A DNA stretch of 58,680 bases from Gammaproteobacteria bacterium (GCA_020445255.1 JAGRGY010000038.1:1-58680); one strand, 5' to 3'; counted from the first letter of the stretch, positions 33,513 through 42,948 are shown. Notes: generated by a model from the sequence alone, not told the origin. A program made the numbers and translations.

Positions 33513-34724
33513 ATGAGCGAAGACAAGCAGATCACTGCTGCCGATGAAACGCGTGAAAGCGCAGACAAGAGTCGTCGGAAATTTCTGACAATCGGTCTGG
33601 CCGCTACAGCTGGTGCCATGCTGGCGAGTTGTGGCAAAGAAGAAGACAAGGAAAAGAAGGAGGCCGCGAAGCCGCAAGCACCGGCGGTTGTTACGAAGCC
33701 GGCGCCCAAAGTAATCAAGATGCAGACCTCGTGGCCGGCGTCCGACATCTGGATGGATTTTGCCCGCCAGTACGTCGAGCGCGTCGAGAAGATGTCCGGC
33801 GGCCGGCTCAGGATCGACCTGCTGCCGGCCGGTGCCGTGGTCAAGGCCTTCCAGGTCATGGACGCAGTCAGCGACGGGGCGCTGGACGCGGCCCACTCGG
33901 TGTGCGTGTACTGGTACGGCAAGAACAAGGCCGCGTCGCTGTTCGGCACCGGGCCGGTGTTCGGCGGCAGCGCGACGACGATGCTGGCCTGGTTCAACGC
34001 CGGTGGCGGTCGTGAGCTGTACCGCGAGCTGACCCAGGACATCATGAAGCTGAACGTGGTCGGCCTGCTGGGCTTCCCGATGTTCGCGCAGCCGTTCGGC
34101 TGGTTCAAAACCGAGGTGACCAAGGTCGATCAGATCAAGGGCCTGAAGTACCGCACCGTCGGTCTCGCTGCGGACCTGATGCAGAAGATGGGCATGAGCG
34201 TCGCGCAGCTGCCCGGCGGCGAGATCGTGCCGGCGATGGAGCGCGGCGTCATCGATGCGTTCGAGTTCAACAACCCCTCGTCGGACCGCCGCTTCGGTGC
34301 CCAGGACGTGGCCAAGAACTACTACCTGTCGTCGTACCATCAGGCCAGCGAGAGCTTCGAGTTCCTGTTCAACAAGGACGTCATGGAAGACCTCGACCCG
34401 GACCTGCGGGCGATCCTCGAGCACAGCGTCGAAGCCGCAAGCACGTCCAACACCGCGATGGCGATGGACAACTACTCCAAGGACCTGCTGGAACTGCAGA
34501 CCAAGGAGGGCGTCAAGGTCCACCGCACGTCGAAGGAGATCCTCGACGCGGAGCTGAAGGCCTGGGACGAGCTGATTCCCGAACTCGAGAAGGATGCCTT
34601 CATCAAGAAGGTGCTCGACAGTCAGCGCGCGTGGGTCGACCGGGTCGTGTTCTACGAGCTGATGAACGCACCGGACTACGAGCTCGCCTACAACCATTAC
34701 TTCCCGGGCAAGCTGAAGCTCTGA
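33513..34724 (+). CDS. TRAP transporter substrate-binding protein (DctP/TakP-like)
   Basis: 403 aa from ATG 33513 behind AGGAGG. The N-terminus combines a twin-arginine motif (SRRKFL, Arg21-Arg22) with a lipobox LASC (Cys40), predicting a Tat-exported lipoprotein. The binding domain begins at IKMQTSWPASD and includes GGRLRIDLLPAGAVVKAF, MPRF-less GLKYRTVGLAADLMQKMG and GVIDAFEFNNPSSD, resembling the TakP branch that binds 2-oxo acids. Substrate is inferred only at that level. A 13-bp hairpin separates it from the permease genes. Confidence 0.9.
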   Translation: MSEDKQITAADETRESADKSRRKFLTIGLAATAGAMLASCGKEEDKEKKEAAKPQAPAVVTKPAPKVIKMQTSWPASDIWMDFARQYVERVEKMSGGRLRIDLLPAGAVVKAFQVMDAVSDGALDAAHSVCVYWYGKNKAASLFGTGPVFGGSATTMLAWFNAGGGRELYRELTQDIMKLNVVGLLGFPMFAQPFGWFKTEVTKVDQIKGLKYRTVGLAADLMQKMGMSVAQLPGGEIVPAMERGVIDAFEFNNPSSDRRFGAQDVAKNYYLSSYHQASESFEFLFNKDVMEDLDPDLRAILEHSVEAASTSNTAMAMDNYSKDLLELQTKEGVKVHRTSKEILDAELKAWDELIPELEKDAFIKKVLDSQRAWVDRVVFYELMNAPDYELAYNHYFPGKLKL

Positions 34725-34740
34725 TCCCGGCAGCGTGAGT

Positions 34741-34778
34741 TACCGCGTGCGGCTGTCCCCCGGATGCCGCACGCGGTA
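34741..34778 (+). terminator. strong intercistronic hairpin between TRAP binding protein and permeases
   Basis: A perfect 13-bp stem (34741-34753 with 34766-34778; TACCGCGTGCGGC and its complement) encloses a 12-nt loop, 16 bp after the binding-protein stop. It is followed by an A-rich stretch, not a U-run, so it is more likely a 3'-end stabiliser or partial terminator that raises binding protein relative to permease. Confidence 0.65.
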
Positions 34779-34816
34779 CCCTAGAAAAAAACCAACACCA
34801 CCAGGGGGCAATCCAG

Positions 34817-35461
34817 ATGCTCGGCTACATCCAGTTCGCCGATCGCCTGTCCGCGTGGTTCGGCAAGGCGTTCGCCTGGCTGATCCTGGTCATGGCCATT
34901 GGCGTCGGCTATGAGGTCGTGGTGCGTTACGGCTTCAACGCGCCGACCAGCTGGGCCTTCGACCTGTCTTACATCACCTACGGCACGCTGTTCATGATGG
35001 GCGGCGCCTACACGCTGTCGCGTGGTGGGCATGTACGCGGTGACTTCATCTACCGGCTGTGGAAACCGCGCACGCAGGCCCGGGTGGAACTGGTGCTGTA
35101 CTTCCTGTTCTTCTTTCCCGGTGTGCTCGCACTGATCATCGCCGGATGGAAATATGCCGAGCGCTCGTGGCGCTACATGGAGGTCAGCGTCAACAGCCCG
35201 GCCGGTATACCGATCTTCCAGTTCAAGACCGTGATCGTCGTGGCCGGTGTGCTGATGTTCCTGCAGGGCATCGCCCAGGTGTTTCGCTGCATCCTGTGCA
35301 TTCGTTCAGGCGAATGGCTGATCTCGGCGGACGACGTCGAGGAGACCGAGGTTCAACTGACCCGGGAGAAGGGCGTACGACCCGGGCATTTCGCGTCGAG
35401 CGCCGCGCGCGAGGACGGGCGCGGCCTGCGGGAAGAATACAAAGACGAGCTGGAGCGCTGA
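34817..35461 (+). CDS. TRAP transporter small permease (DctQ)
   Basis: 214 aa with four membrane segments (AWLILVMAIGVGYEVVVRYGF; TYGTLFMMGGAYTLSRGGHVRGDF; LVLYFLFFFPGVLALIIAGW; TVIVVAGVLMFLQGIAQVF) and a long hydrophilic C-terminal tail. The WAFDLSYITYG and GGHVRGDF motifs are DctQ signatures of the mannitol/chloroaromatic TRAP subgroup. It pairs with DctM, which starts 3 bp downstream. Confidence 0.92.
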   Translation: MLGYIQFADRLSAWFGKAFAWLILVMAIGVGYEVVVRYGFNAPTSWAFDLSYITYGTLFMMGGAYTLSRGGHVRGDFIYRLWKPRTQARVELVLYFLFFFPGVLALIIAGWKYAERSWRYMEVSVNSPAGIPIFQFKTVIVVAGVLMFLQGIAQVFRCILCIRSGEWLISADDVEETEVQLTREKGVRPGHFASSAAREDGRGLREEYKDELER

Positions 35462-35464
35462 GCG

Positions 35465-36889
35465 ATGAGTGATCCGATCGTTGCACTGCTGATGCTCGGG
35501 CTTTTCCTGTTCATCATCCTGCTCGGCTTCCCGGTCGCGTTCACGCTGATGGCGATGGGCATCGGCTTCGGTTATTACGCCTATTTCGACCCCGACCGCA
35601 TGTGGCGTGCCTACGATCGCGCGATCGCCAAGTCGGACCCGGACCAGTGGGAACGCATCCGGCTGTGGATCGAGGGCCTGTTCAACAACAACGTGTTCGA
35701 TCTGTTCGTCAACCAGACCTACTCGGTCATGGACAACGACGTGTTGACCGCGGTGCCGCTGTTCCTGTTCATGGGCTACATCGTCGAGCGCGCCAATATC
35801 GTCGCGCGCCTGTTCCAGACCCTGAACATCGCCGCCCGCCGCATCCCCGGCTCGATGGCGGTCGCCGCATTGATCACCTGTACCTTGTTCGCGACCGCGA
35901 CCGGCATCGTCGGCGCCGTGGTCACGCTGATGGGCCTGCTCGCGTTTCCGGCGATGCTGAAGGCGCGCTACGACACGAGCCTGGCCGCCGGCGTCATCTG
36001 TGCCGGGGGCACGCTCGGCATCCTGATTCCACCGTCGATCATGCTGATCGTCTACGCTGCGGCGTCCGGTGTGTCGATCGTCAAGCTGTATGCCGGGGCG
36101 CTGTTTCCCGGTCTGCTGCTCGCCGGTCTGTACGTGGCCTACGTCGTGGTGCGCTCGCTGTTGCAGCCCCAGCTGGCGCCCAAACCGACCAAGGAGGAGG
36201 TCGGCGGCATCTCCACCGGGCAGATCATCGTGCAGCTGCTGACGTCGTTCTTCCCGCTCGCGTTCCTGATCCTGGCGGTGCTCGGCGCGATTCTGTTCGG
36301 CCTCGCGACGCCGTCCGAGGCGGCCGCGGTCGGCGCACTGGGCGGCCTCGCGCTGACGTTCGCGTATCGCGCCTTCACCTGGCAGCGGCTGCGCGAATCG
36401 GTCTACCTGACCGTGCGCACGACGGCGATGGTGTGCTGGTTGTTCGTCGGCTCGTGGACCTTCTCGTCGGTGTTCTCCTACCTCGGCGGCGAGCAGGTCA
36501 TCAACGAGTTCGTCACCGGGCTCGACATCTCGCCGATCATGTTCCTGATCATGGCGCAGATCATCATCTTCATCCTCGGCTGGCCGCTGGAGTGGTCGGA
36601 GATCATCATCATCTTCGTGCCGATCTTCCTGCCGCTGCTGCCGCACTTCGGCATCGACCCGCTGTTCTTCGGCATCCTGGTGGCGCTGAACCTGCAGACC
36701 TCGTTCCTGACGCCGCCGATGGCGATGTCGGCCTACTACCTGAAGGGCATCGCACCGCCGCATGTGAAGCTCGCCGAGATATTCCGCGGCAACTACCCGT
36801 TCCTGGCGATGGTGGTGCTGGCGATGATCATCCTGTATCAGTTCCCACAGATCGCGTTCTGGTTGCCGGAGCAGGTGTATGGCCACTGA
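35465..36889 (+). CDS. TRAP transporter large permease (DctM)
   Basis: 474 aa, longer than the common 425-aa DctM because of an extra cytoplasmic insert (about 40-75) seen in the mannitol/chloroaromatic subgroup. Core motifs: TAVPLFLFMGYIVERA, ATGIVGAVVTLMGLLAFPAML, AGGTLGILIPPSIMLIVYA and GWPLEWSEIIIIFVPIFLP. It forms the Na+-coupled elevator transporter with DctQ. The downstream amidase gene overlaps it by 11 bp. Confidence 0.94.
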   Translation: MSDPIVALLMLGLFLFIILLGFPVAFTLMAMGIGFGYYAYFDPDRMWRAYDRAIAKSDPDQWERIRLWIEGLFNNNVFDLFVNQTYSVMDNDVLTAVPLFLFMGYIVERANIVARLFQTLNIAARRIPGSMAVAALITCTLFATATGIVGAVVTLMGLLAFPAMLKARYDTSLAAGVICAGGTLGILIPPSIMLIVYAAASGVSIVKLYAGALFPGLLLAGLYVAYVVVRSLLQPQLAPKPTKEEVGGISTGQIIVQLLTSFFPLAFLILAVLGAILFGLATPSEAAAVGALGGLALTFAYRAFTWQRLRESVYLTVRTTAMVCWLFVGSWTFSSVFSYLGGEQVINEFVTGLDISPIMFLIMAQIIIFILGWPLEWSEIIIIFVPIFLPLLPHFGIDPLFFGILVALNLQTSFLTPPMAMSAYYLKGIAPPHVKLAEIFRGNYPFLAMVVLAMIILYQFPQIAFWLPEQVYGH

Positions 36890-38243
36890 TCCTCGGATCC
36901 GTCCCGTTTCCGCCGCAGATCTGGCCGATTTGCCGGCAACGGCAGCACGCGAACGCATCGGTGACGGCGCATTGCGCGCCGGCGAGTACGCCGCGGCCTG
37001 CCTGCGACGCATTCGGGCGCGCGAGCCCGAGATCGCGGCATGGGTGCATCTCGACGAGGCCCACGTGCAACGCCAGGCCGAGATGCTCGACGCCTACCGC
37101 GCGACCGGCGCGCCGCTGGGCGCACTGCACGGCGTCCCGGTCGGCATCAAGGACATCGTCGACACCGCCGATATGCCGACCGAGAACGGCAACGCACTCG
37201 ACGCCGGTCGGCGTCCCGAACGCGACGCGACCATCGTCGCGCGCCTGCGCAGCGCCGGCGCGCTGCTGATGGGCAAGACCGTGACCGCCGAATGTGCCTA
37301 CCTGGCACCGGGGAAAACACGCAATCCACACAACCCGGCGCATACGCCGGGCGGTTCGTCGTCGGGATCGGCGGCGGCCGTCGCATCCGGCATGGTGCCG
37401 CTCGCGATCGGCACGCAGACCGGCGGTTCGGTCATCCGTCCGGCATCGTACTGTGGCGTGGTCGGCTTCAAGCCGACGTTCGGCCTGATCCCGCGCACCG
37501 GCGTATTGCGCACGTCCCGGCGACTCGACACGATCGGCACATTTGCGCGCACGGTCGAGGATGCCGCGTTGCTCGCCGATGTACTGGCCGGCCATGACGG
37601 TCATGACCCGGACACGCCGACAGCCGCGCCGCCGCGCATCCTGGAAACCGCGCTCACCGAACCCCCGGTTCCGCCGCAGTTCGCTTTCATCCGAACGCCG
37701 GCGTGGGTGGATGTCGATGCGGACTGCGCCGAGGGTTTCGCCGAGTTGTGCGACGCACTCGGTGGGCGCTGCGACACGTTCGACCTGCCGACGATCTTCA
37801 ACGAGGGCGCCGCGGCCCAGCGCCGCATTCACCTGGCGGAATTCGCATACCACCTGCGTCCCTACCAGGCGCACGGTGCCGACAGGCTGGCCGAAGAGAC
37901 TCGCGCCGCGATTGCGGAAGGCGGCACCATAACGACGGTCGACTACCTGACCGCGTGCGACTGGCGCGAGACCCTGTACGCGGGGCTCGAGGAGGTGTTC
38001 GAGCGCTACGACGCGATCATCACGCCGGCCGCGCCCGGCGAGGCGCCGGTCGGCCTGCACAGCACAGGCAGCGCCGCGTTCAACGTGCTGTGGACGCTGA
38101 CCGGCGTACCGGCCGTGACCCTGCCGCTGCTGACCGGAACCAATGGCCTGCCGGTCGGCGTGCAGCTGGTCGGCCGGCGCCACCACGACGGCCGCCTGAT
38201 GCGTACTGCGCGCTGGCTGGTCAATATGCTCACCGCGTCATGA
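36879..38243 (+). CDS. amidase-signature family hydrolase
   Basis: 454 aa. The Lys-Ser-Ser triad is present: Lys91 (PVGIKDIVD), the Ser160-162 loop (PGGSSSGSAAAV) and Ser184 (TGGSVIRPASYCG). It hydrolyses an amide or carbamoyl bond in the cytosol. Overlap with the DctM gene implies that the imported solute, or its product, carries an amide (inference). Allophanate hydrolase and aryl-amidase branches cannot be told apart here. Confidence 0.92.
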   Translation: MATDPRIRPVSAADLADLPATAARERIGDGALRAGEYAAACLRRIRAREPEIAAWVHLDEAHVQRQAEMLDAYRATGAPLGALHGVPVGIKDIVDTADMPTENGNALDAGRRPERDATIVARLRSAGALLMGKTVTAECAYLAPGKTRNPHNPAHTPGGSSSGSAAAVASGMVPLAIGTQTGGSVIRPASYCGVVGFKPTFGLIPRTGVLRTSRRLDTIGTFARTVEDAALLADVLAGHDGHDPDTPTAAPPRILETALTEPPVPPQFAFIRTPAWVDVDADCAEGFAELCDALGGRCDTFDLPTIFNEGAAAQRRIHLAEFAYHLRPYQAHGADRLAEETRAAIAEGGTITTVDYLTACDWRETLYAGLEEVFERYDAIITPAAPGEAPVGLHSTGSAAFNVLWTLTGVPAVTLPLLTGTNGLPVGVQLVGRRHHDGRLMRTARWLVNMLTAS

Positions 38244-38253
38244 GGGCTGCACG

Positions 38254-38430
38254 ATGACGGACAAGATCATGGCCATCCTCGCGCTGTCGACGATGATCGT
38301 ATTCCTCGGCGTGGTCGCGTGGTTCGTACCGGATATCGACCTGATCATCGTCATCGCGTTCGTGTCGCTGCTGGCGGTCTATGATTTCTGGTCGTCGTTC
38401 AGGGACCCGGGCAAGCACACCGACGTTTAA
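38254..38430 (+). CDS. 58-aa membrane protein at the end of the TRAP-amidase operon
   Basis: ATG 38254 is 10 bp after the amidase stop with GAGGG just upstream. The 58-aa product has two hydrophobic segments (KIMAILALSTMIVFLGVVAWF and DLIIVIAFVSLLAVYDFW) joined by VPDI and a short polar tail (SSFRDPGKHTDV). It is probably translated with the operon and could be an accessory subunit of the transporter. No family recognised. Confidence 0.75.
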   Translation: MTDKIMAILALSTMIVFLGVVAWFVPDIDLIIVIAFVSLLAVYDFWSSFRDPGKHTDV

Positions 38431-38449
38431 CTGCGGCCGGCGCGGCCAT

Positions 38450-39415
38450 TCACGTCAGCCGGTCGCGCGGTTGGCGCCCGGTCATGATGGCGTCCAGGTT
38501 GTCGAGCGCGCGAAATCCCATCGCATCGCGCGTCTCGCGCGTGGCGCTGCCGATGTGCGGCAGAAGGAACGTATTGTCGAGTTCGCGGTAGCGCGGATCG
38601 ATGTGTGGTTCGCCGTTGAACACGTCGAGCCCGGCCGCGAACAGCTTGCCGGATTGCAGCGCCGCGATCAGGGCATCATCGTCTACGACCGCGCCGCGCG
38701 CCGTGTTGACGACGACGGCACCGTCGGGCAGGCGCGCAATGCGCTCGGCATTCAGCAGGCCGGTGGTGTCCGGCGTGGCGGGACAATGGATCGACAGGAA
38801 ATCACACAGCGGCAGCATGGCGTCGAGATCAGCGTGGAACGTCGCGCCGGCCTCGAGGTCGGCGTCGATGCGGCGCCGGTTGTGATAGTGGATCTGCATG
38901 TCGAAGCCGCGCGCGCGCCGCGCCATGACCTGGCCGACCCGGCCCATGCCGATGATGCCGAGACGTTTGCCCGTCACCTCGATGCCGAGCTGACCGGTCG
39001 CGCTCCAGTCGCCCCAGGTGTCAGTGCGCAGCATGCGCGCACCTTCGTGGGCGCGGCGCGCAGCGGCCAGCATCAGCAGCATGGCCACCTCGGCAGTGGC
39101 ATTGCTGAGCACGTCGGGCGTGTTGGTGACGATGATCCCGCGCGCCTTCGCCGCACCGAGGTCGATGTGATCATAGCCGACCGAGAAGCTGCAGATCGCG
39201 CGCACGCTGTCAGGCAGGCGCGCGATCACGTCGGCGCTGAGGCGCTCGGTGTGACACGGAATGATCGCCGCCGCACCGGCGGCGAACTCGACGAGCTGGT
39301 CGGCGGAGTAAATTTCGTCGTCGGTGTTCAGACGTGGCGCATAGTCACGCTGCAGGCGCTTTTCGACGGCGGCGGGCAGCCGGCGCCCGACCAGGATCAC
39401 GGGTTTGTTCATCAT
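38450..39415 (-). CDS. D-2-hydroxyacid dehydrogenase (glyoxylate/hydroxypyruvate reductase type)
   Basis: 321 aa from ATG 39415 (a second ATG follows immediately). NAD(P) site GKRLGIIGMGRVGQVMA (about 149-165); catalytic Arg in NTARGAVVDDDAL, Glu in LDVFNGEPHID and His in LLPHIGSAT. It reduces glyoxylate or hydroxypyruvate to glycolate or glycerate. It is convergent with the TRAP operon and diverges from the GlcG-like gene. Confidence 0.93.
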   Translation of the reverse strand: MMNKPVILVGRRLPAAVEKRLQRDYAPRLNTDDEIYSADQLVEFAAGAAAIIPCHTERLSADVIARLPDSVRAICSFSVGYDHIDLGAAKARGIIVTNTPDVLSNATAEVAMLLMLAAARRAHEGARMLRTDTWGDWSATGQLGIEVTGKRLGIIGMGRVGQVMARRARGFDMQIHYHNRRRIDADLEAGATFHADLDAMLPLCDFLSIHCPATPDTTGLLNAERIARLPDGAVVVNTARGAVVDDDALIAALQSGKLFAAGLDVFNGEPHIDPRYRELDNTFLLPHIGSATRETRDAMGFRALDNLDAIMTGRQPRDRLT

Positions 39416-39603
39416 GGCGTCTTCCGTTGGTTGGCCGGTTCACGTCCGACCGACATTCGAGGCCCACGCATCGCGACGCGGGTTTGCATTCGGGTGTCCA
39501 GTATAGAGCGTGGGTGGCGGTGGCTGGCGGCCCCGGCTACGGTGCATTTGCGTGCGCTGCAGGGACGGATGACGAATCAGCACGCCTGTGCGGAGTTCAC
39601 ACG

Positions 39604-40047
39604 ATGTCTGCATTGACGCTCGCGCTGGCGAATGAGCTGATCGACGCGGTGCTGGCCGAAGCGGCACGCCGCGGGCTGCCGCCGCTGGCCGTCGCGGTGC
39701 TCGATGCCGGCGGACACCTCAAGGCCATGCAACGCCAGGACGGACTGTCGTTCCTGCGCGCCGACATCTGTCAGGCCAAGGCCTGGGGCGCGCTGGCCAT
39801 GGGGATCGACTCGTCCGGTCTGGCGGAATGCTACGCCGGCGATGCACAGCAACGGGGTTTCATCGATGCGCTCAACGCGATGACGCGCGGACGCGTCGTC
39901 CCACTGCCGGGTGGTGTCATGTTTCGCGACGCTCACGGCGACACGATCGGTGCACTCGGTGTGGCGGGCGGGCCATCCGACCAGGACGAGGCGTGTGCGA
40001 TCGCCGCGATCGGATCGCTCGGCCTGTCCGTTTCCTCACCACGATGA
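39604..40047 (+). CDS. GlcG/HbpS-like heme-degrading family protein
   Basis: 147 aa from ATG 39604. Family pattern: ANELIDAVLAEAARRGLPPLAVAVLDAGGHL, AKAWGALAMG and LPGGVMFRDAHGDTIGALGVAGG. GlcG-like proteins are found with glycolate and diol catabolism genes, but their biochemical role is uncertain. The stop overlaps the next start (ATGA). Confidence 0.88.
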   Translation: MSALTLALANELIDAVLAEAARRGLPPLAVAVLDAGGHLKAMQRQDGLSFLRADICQAKAWGALAMGIDSSGLAECYAGDAQQRGFIDALNAMTRGRVVPLPGGVMFRDAHGDTIGALGVAGGPSDQDEACAIAAIGSLGLSVSSPR

Positions 40048-40940
40048 ACACCGTGGACGCCCAACCACTCGCCGGACAGCGCATCGGGGTCGCCGGTCTG
40101 GGACTGATGGGGCGGCCGATGGCCCGCCATTTGCGCGCCGCCGGGGCCGCGCTCGCGGTGTGGAACCGCACGCGTGCGGCCGCCGATGCAATGCAGGAAT
40201 CCGCCGTGCGGGTGTGCGACACGCCGGCGCAGCTGGCTAACGTCAGCGATGTCGTCGTCCTGATGCTGGCGGACACGGACGCGGTCGAACAGGTGCTGTT
40301 CGGCGCCGACGGCATCGCTGCCGGCATGCGCCGTGGCGGCCTGCTTGTCGACATGGGTACGACTGCCGTCGTGCAGACGCGATCGTTCGCACAGCGCATG
40401 CGGGATGTCGGTGCCGACTACGTCGATGCGCCCGTGTCCGGCGGCGAGATCGGCGCGATCGACGCGAGTTTGACCATCATGGCGGGTGGCAGCGACGCCG
40501 CCGTCGCACGTGCGCGGCCGCTGTTTGACGTGCTCGGGACGAGATTCACGCATGTCGGCGGCATCGGCGCCGGACAGGTTGCGAAGGCGGCCAACCAGAT
40601 CATCGTCGGCCTCAACATCGGCGCCGTCGCCGAGGCCCTGGCACTGGTCGAGGCGGCCGGCGTCGACCCGGCACGTGTGCGTGAGGCGCTGATGGGCGGG
40701 TTTGCCGGTTCACGCATCCTCGAGGTGCACGGCCTGCGCATGATCGAGCACCGATTCGAGCCCGGCGCGCGCGTCACGACCCAGCACAAGGACATGCGCC
40801 AGGCCTGCGAACTCGGCGCAGGCCTCGGGCAATGGCTACCGGCGACCGAACTCGGACGCGAGTTGTTCGCGCGTTTGATCGAACGCGGCGACGGCGACCT
40901 CGATCACAGCGCGCTGATCCGGCTGTTGCGCAGCGACTGA
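40044..40940 (+). CDS. beta-hydroxyacid dehydrogenase (3-hydroxyisobutyrate dehydrogenase-like)
   Basis: 298 aa from ATG 40044. NAD(P) site IGVAGLGLMGRPMA, signature DAPVSGGEIGAIDASLTIMAGG, and catalytic Lys181 (GQVAKAANQIIVGLN). The C-terminal half shares the long stretch VDPARVREALMGGFA with the gene at 31822, so the two are paralogues flanking the TRAP genes. Translational coupling to the GlcG-like gene is implied by the ATGA overlap. Confidence 0.9.
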   Translation: MNTVDAQPLAGQRIGVAGLGLMGRPMARHLRAAGAALAVWNRTRAAADAMQESAVRVCDTPAQLANVSDVVVLMLADTDAVEQVLFGADGIAAGMRRGGLLVDMGTTAVVQTRSFAQRMRDVGADYVDAPVSGGEIGAIDASLTIMAGGSDAAVARARPLFDVLGTRFTHVGGIGAGQVAKAANQIIVGLNIGAVAEALALVEAAGVDPARVREALMGGFAGSRILEVHGLRMIEHRFEPGARVTTQHKDMRQACELGAGLGQWLPATELGRELFARLIERGDGDLDHSALIRLLRSD

Positions 40941-40969
40941 TCGGCGCAGCGCGATCCGGCGGCGTGCCG

Positions 40970-42319
40970 TCAGCCTCCGCCCGGCTCGATCTGGCGCAGC
41001 TCCAGTACCGCGACGGATTCGATCTCGCGCAGCGGGACGAATACGGTGAATCGGCCGCCGTGCAACAGCTGTTCGACCTCCGCATCACCGTCCGATATGC
41101 GCTTGAGGACCCCCTCTCGCAGCGGCTCACCGCGTGGTTTGATCTTGACCTCACGGTCGATGTACGAGCCGATCGCGTTGACCGGTACCTCGATGAATTC
41201 CCGCCGCATCAGCACCCGGCTAGGCGGGCGTCTGGGGCCGTCACTTTCGCCTTGCGGCGTCGGCTCGAGAAGCGCATTCAGTCCCTGCCCACCGGGGCGC
41301 TTCCACTCGAAGCCAATGTCGTCGATCGGGCGATCGTTGAGACTCATACGCAAGCCCAGTATCGACACCAGCTGCTCCGGCGGCACGAACAGCAGGCTCA
41401 TCAGGCCAACCGGTTTGGCCGGCCGCGCCTCCAGTCTGAACTCACCCCACTCGGCATAGAAGCGCCGCAGCGCGCTGGACAGGCCGTGACCGAGCGTCAT
41501 GCCCTGCGCCTCGAGCTGGACCAGCGCCTGATCCGCCAGACGTTCACTCCATTCCTGAACCGGCTGTTCGGTACCGATTGCACAGGTCTTCAACGCCTGC
41601 CGCCCGAATGCCGGATTGACGCGCATCGCGAACGTCAAGTCGCCGAGATTGAATTGCGGGGCCCCGCCCGCCGCAAAGGTCTGCATGTCGACGTCGGTGA
41701 GGCGCGCGTTGGCGTGTACCGATTCGATGTCGTGCATGTCGAGGTCGAATGCGAGCGACATCTCGCGGGTCGTCTGGTCGACGCGGTAGCGACCGCCGAG
41801 ATCCATGGTCAGCTCTGCAAACCCCATCTGCTGCAGCATGGCCGGGTCGATGTTCAGCCCATTGGCGCACGCGCCGATGGCCTCGGGCGCGTCGGCCGCG
41901 TCAGTCGGGGCAGCACCGGCGTCGCCGGCCAGACCGGCGTTGATCAAGTCGGAATGCAGTGGCACCTTGATGCCGGCGACCTCGAACCCGAGCTGCGGAG
42001 GGGGGCTGCGGTTTTCGCCATCCGATGGCCCACCACGCAGGAAAAACATTGGATCGTCACTGCTGACGCGCACGCTGTGAATACCAATGGTGTCCTGGTA
42101 GCCGCTCGGCTGGACCGTGATCTGATTGACGGTGACGATGCCGCGCAGATCGGTGTCGATGTCGACGTAACGGATATCGGCATGGTTCGCGGCCGCGAGC
42201 ACAAAATCGTCGACCGTGGTCTTCGCCTTGTAATACAACGCACCCTTGGCGATGCCATACAACAGCACCGGGACCAGCACGATCAGCACGATCAGCAATA
42301 GCTTGGCGCTTCTCGACAT
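40970..42319 (-). CDS. membrane-anchored protein, unknown function
   Basis: 449 aa. One N-terminal membrane helix (LLLIVLIVLVPVLLYGIA, about 7-24) and a large periplasmic part rich in beta-strand-like alternation (RYVDIDTDLRGIVTVNQITV; MDLGGRYRVDQTTREMSLAF), a layout similar to AsmA-like or DUF945-like envelope proteins, though no motif confirms either. It lies at the end of the gpmI-envC-ctpA-yibQ run, 77 bp after the DJ-1 gene. Confidence 0.8.
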   Translation of the reverse strand: MSRSAKLLLIVLIVLVPVLLYGIAKGALYYKAKTTVDDFVLAAANHADIRYVDIDTDLRGIVTVNQITVQPSGYQDTIGIHSVRVSSDDPMFFLRGGPSDGENRSPPPQLGFEVAGIKVPLHSDLINAGLAGDAGAAPTDAADAPEAIGACANGLNIDPAMLQQMGFAELTMDLGGRYRVDQTTREMSLAFDLDMHDIESVHANARLTDVDMQTFAAGGAPQFNLGDLTFAMRVNPAFGRQALKTCAIGTEQPVQEWSERLADQALVQLEAQGMTLGHGLSSALRRFYAEWGEFRLEARPAKPVGLMSLLFVPPEQLVSILGLRMSLNDRPIDDIGFEWKRPGGQGLNALLEPTPQGESDGPRRPPSRVLMRREFIEVPVNAIGSYIDREVKIKPRGEPLREGVLKRISDGDAEVEQLLHGGRFTVFVPLREIESVAVLELRQIEPGGG

Positions 42320-42396
42320 CGGTCCGTTTCCTCAAACTGTGGTTTCATCTTCTGGCCCCTGCACGAAACGCCTTTGCACCCGACCGCGGCGAGTGC

Positions 42397-42948
42397 TCAG
42401 GGCCGTAGCAACGGCTTTTCGACGGCCGCACGCTGCTCCGGGCCGAGCAGTTTTTCGATCAAGGTGAGCGCGAAGTCCATCGCGGTACCCGGGCCGCGCG
42501 ACGTGATCACACGACCGTCACTCACCACGGCATCGGCCAGAAACCGGGATCCTTCACTCATTCGACCGTCGATGACGCCCGGATAGGCGGTGGCCTTGTG
42601 GCCGTCGAGCAGGCCGGCGCTCAGCAATACCTTGGGCGCGGCGCAGATCGCCGCCGTGTAGCGCCCCTGCTCCGCCATTCGCTGCAGCAGGGTGTGGATG
42701 CGCGGATCGGCGTCGAGGTGGTCCGCACCGGGTAGACCACCGGGAAGCACGATCATGTCGAAATCGTCACCGAGCACGGCGTCGAGCACCACGTCCGGCA
42801 GCAGCACGACGCCACGACTGGCGACCACCGGCCCGTCTTTGAGGCCCGCGACGACGACCTCGACGCCGGCGCGTCGTAGTAGATCGATGATGGTTACGGC
42901 TTCGAGCTCTTCGCAACCTTCTGCAACGGGGACGAGGACGCGTGCCAT
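42397..42948 (-). CDS. DJ-1/PfpI family protein (YajL-like)
   Basis: 183 aa. Nucleophile-elbow Cys102 (YTAAICAAPKVL) and the conserved Glu14-Glu15 (EGCEELEAVT), with LPGGLPGADHL before it and TSRGPGTAMDFAL after it, match the YajL/DJ-1 subgroup. Proposed roles are protein deglycase, chaperone or glyoxalase activity. It overlaps the upstream yibQ gene by 55 bp. Confidence 0.92.
   Translation of the reverse strand: MARVLVPVAEGCEELEAVTIIDLLRRAGVEVVVAGLKDGPVVASRGVVLLPDVVLDAVLGDDFDMIVLPGGLPGADHLDADPRIHTLLQRMAEQGRYTAAICAAPKVLLSAGLLDGHKATAYPGVIDGRMSEGSRFLADAVVSDGRVITSRGPGTAMDFALTLIEKLLGPEQRAAVEKPLLRP

Noticed and set aside
32985..34697. 570-codon minus-strand frame opposite OsmC and the TRAP binding protein
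   Set aside because: No family resemblance, and the plus-strand genes have signal, Tat and catalytic motifs.
35306..37012. 568-codon minus-strand frame opposite DctQM
   Set aside because: Composition (Arg, His, Asp, Gln) is that expected from reading the complement of a hydrophobic membrane-protein gene.
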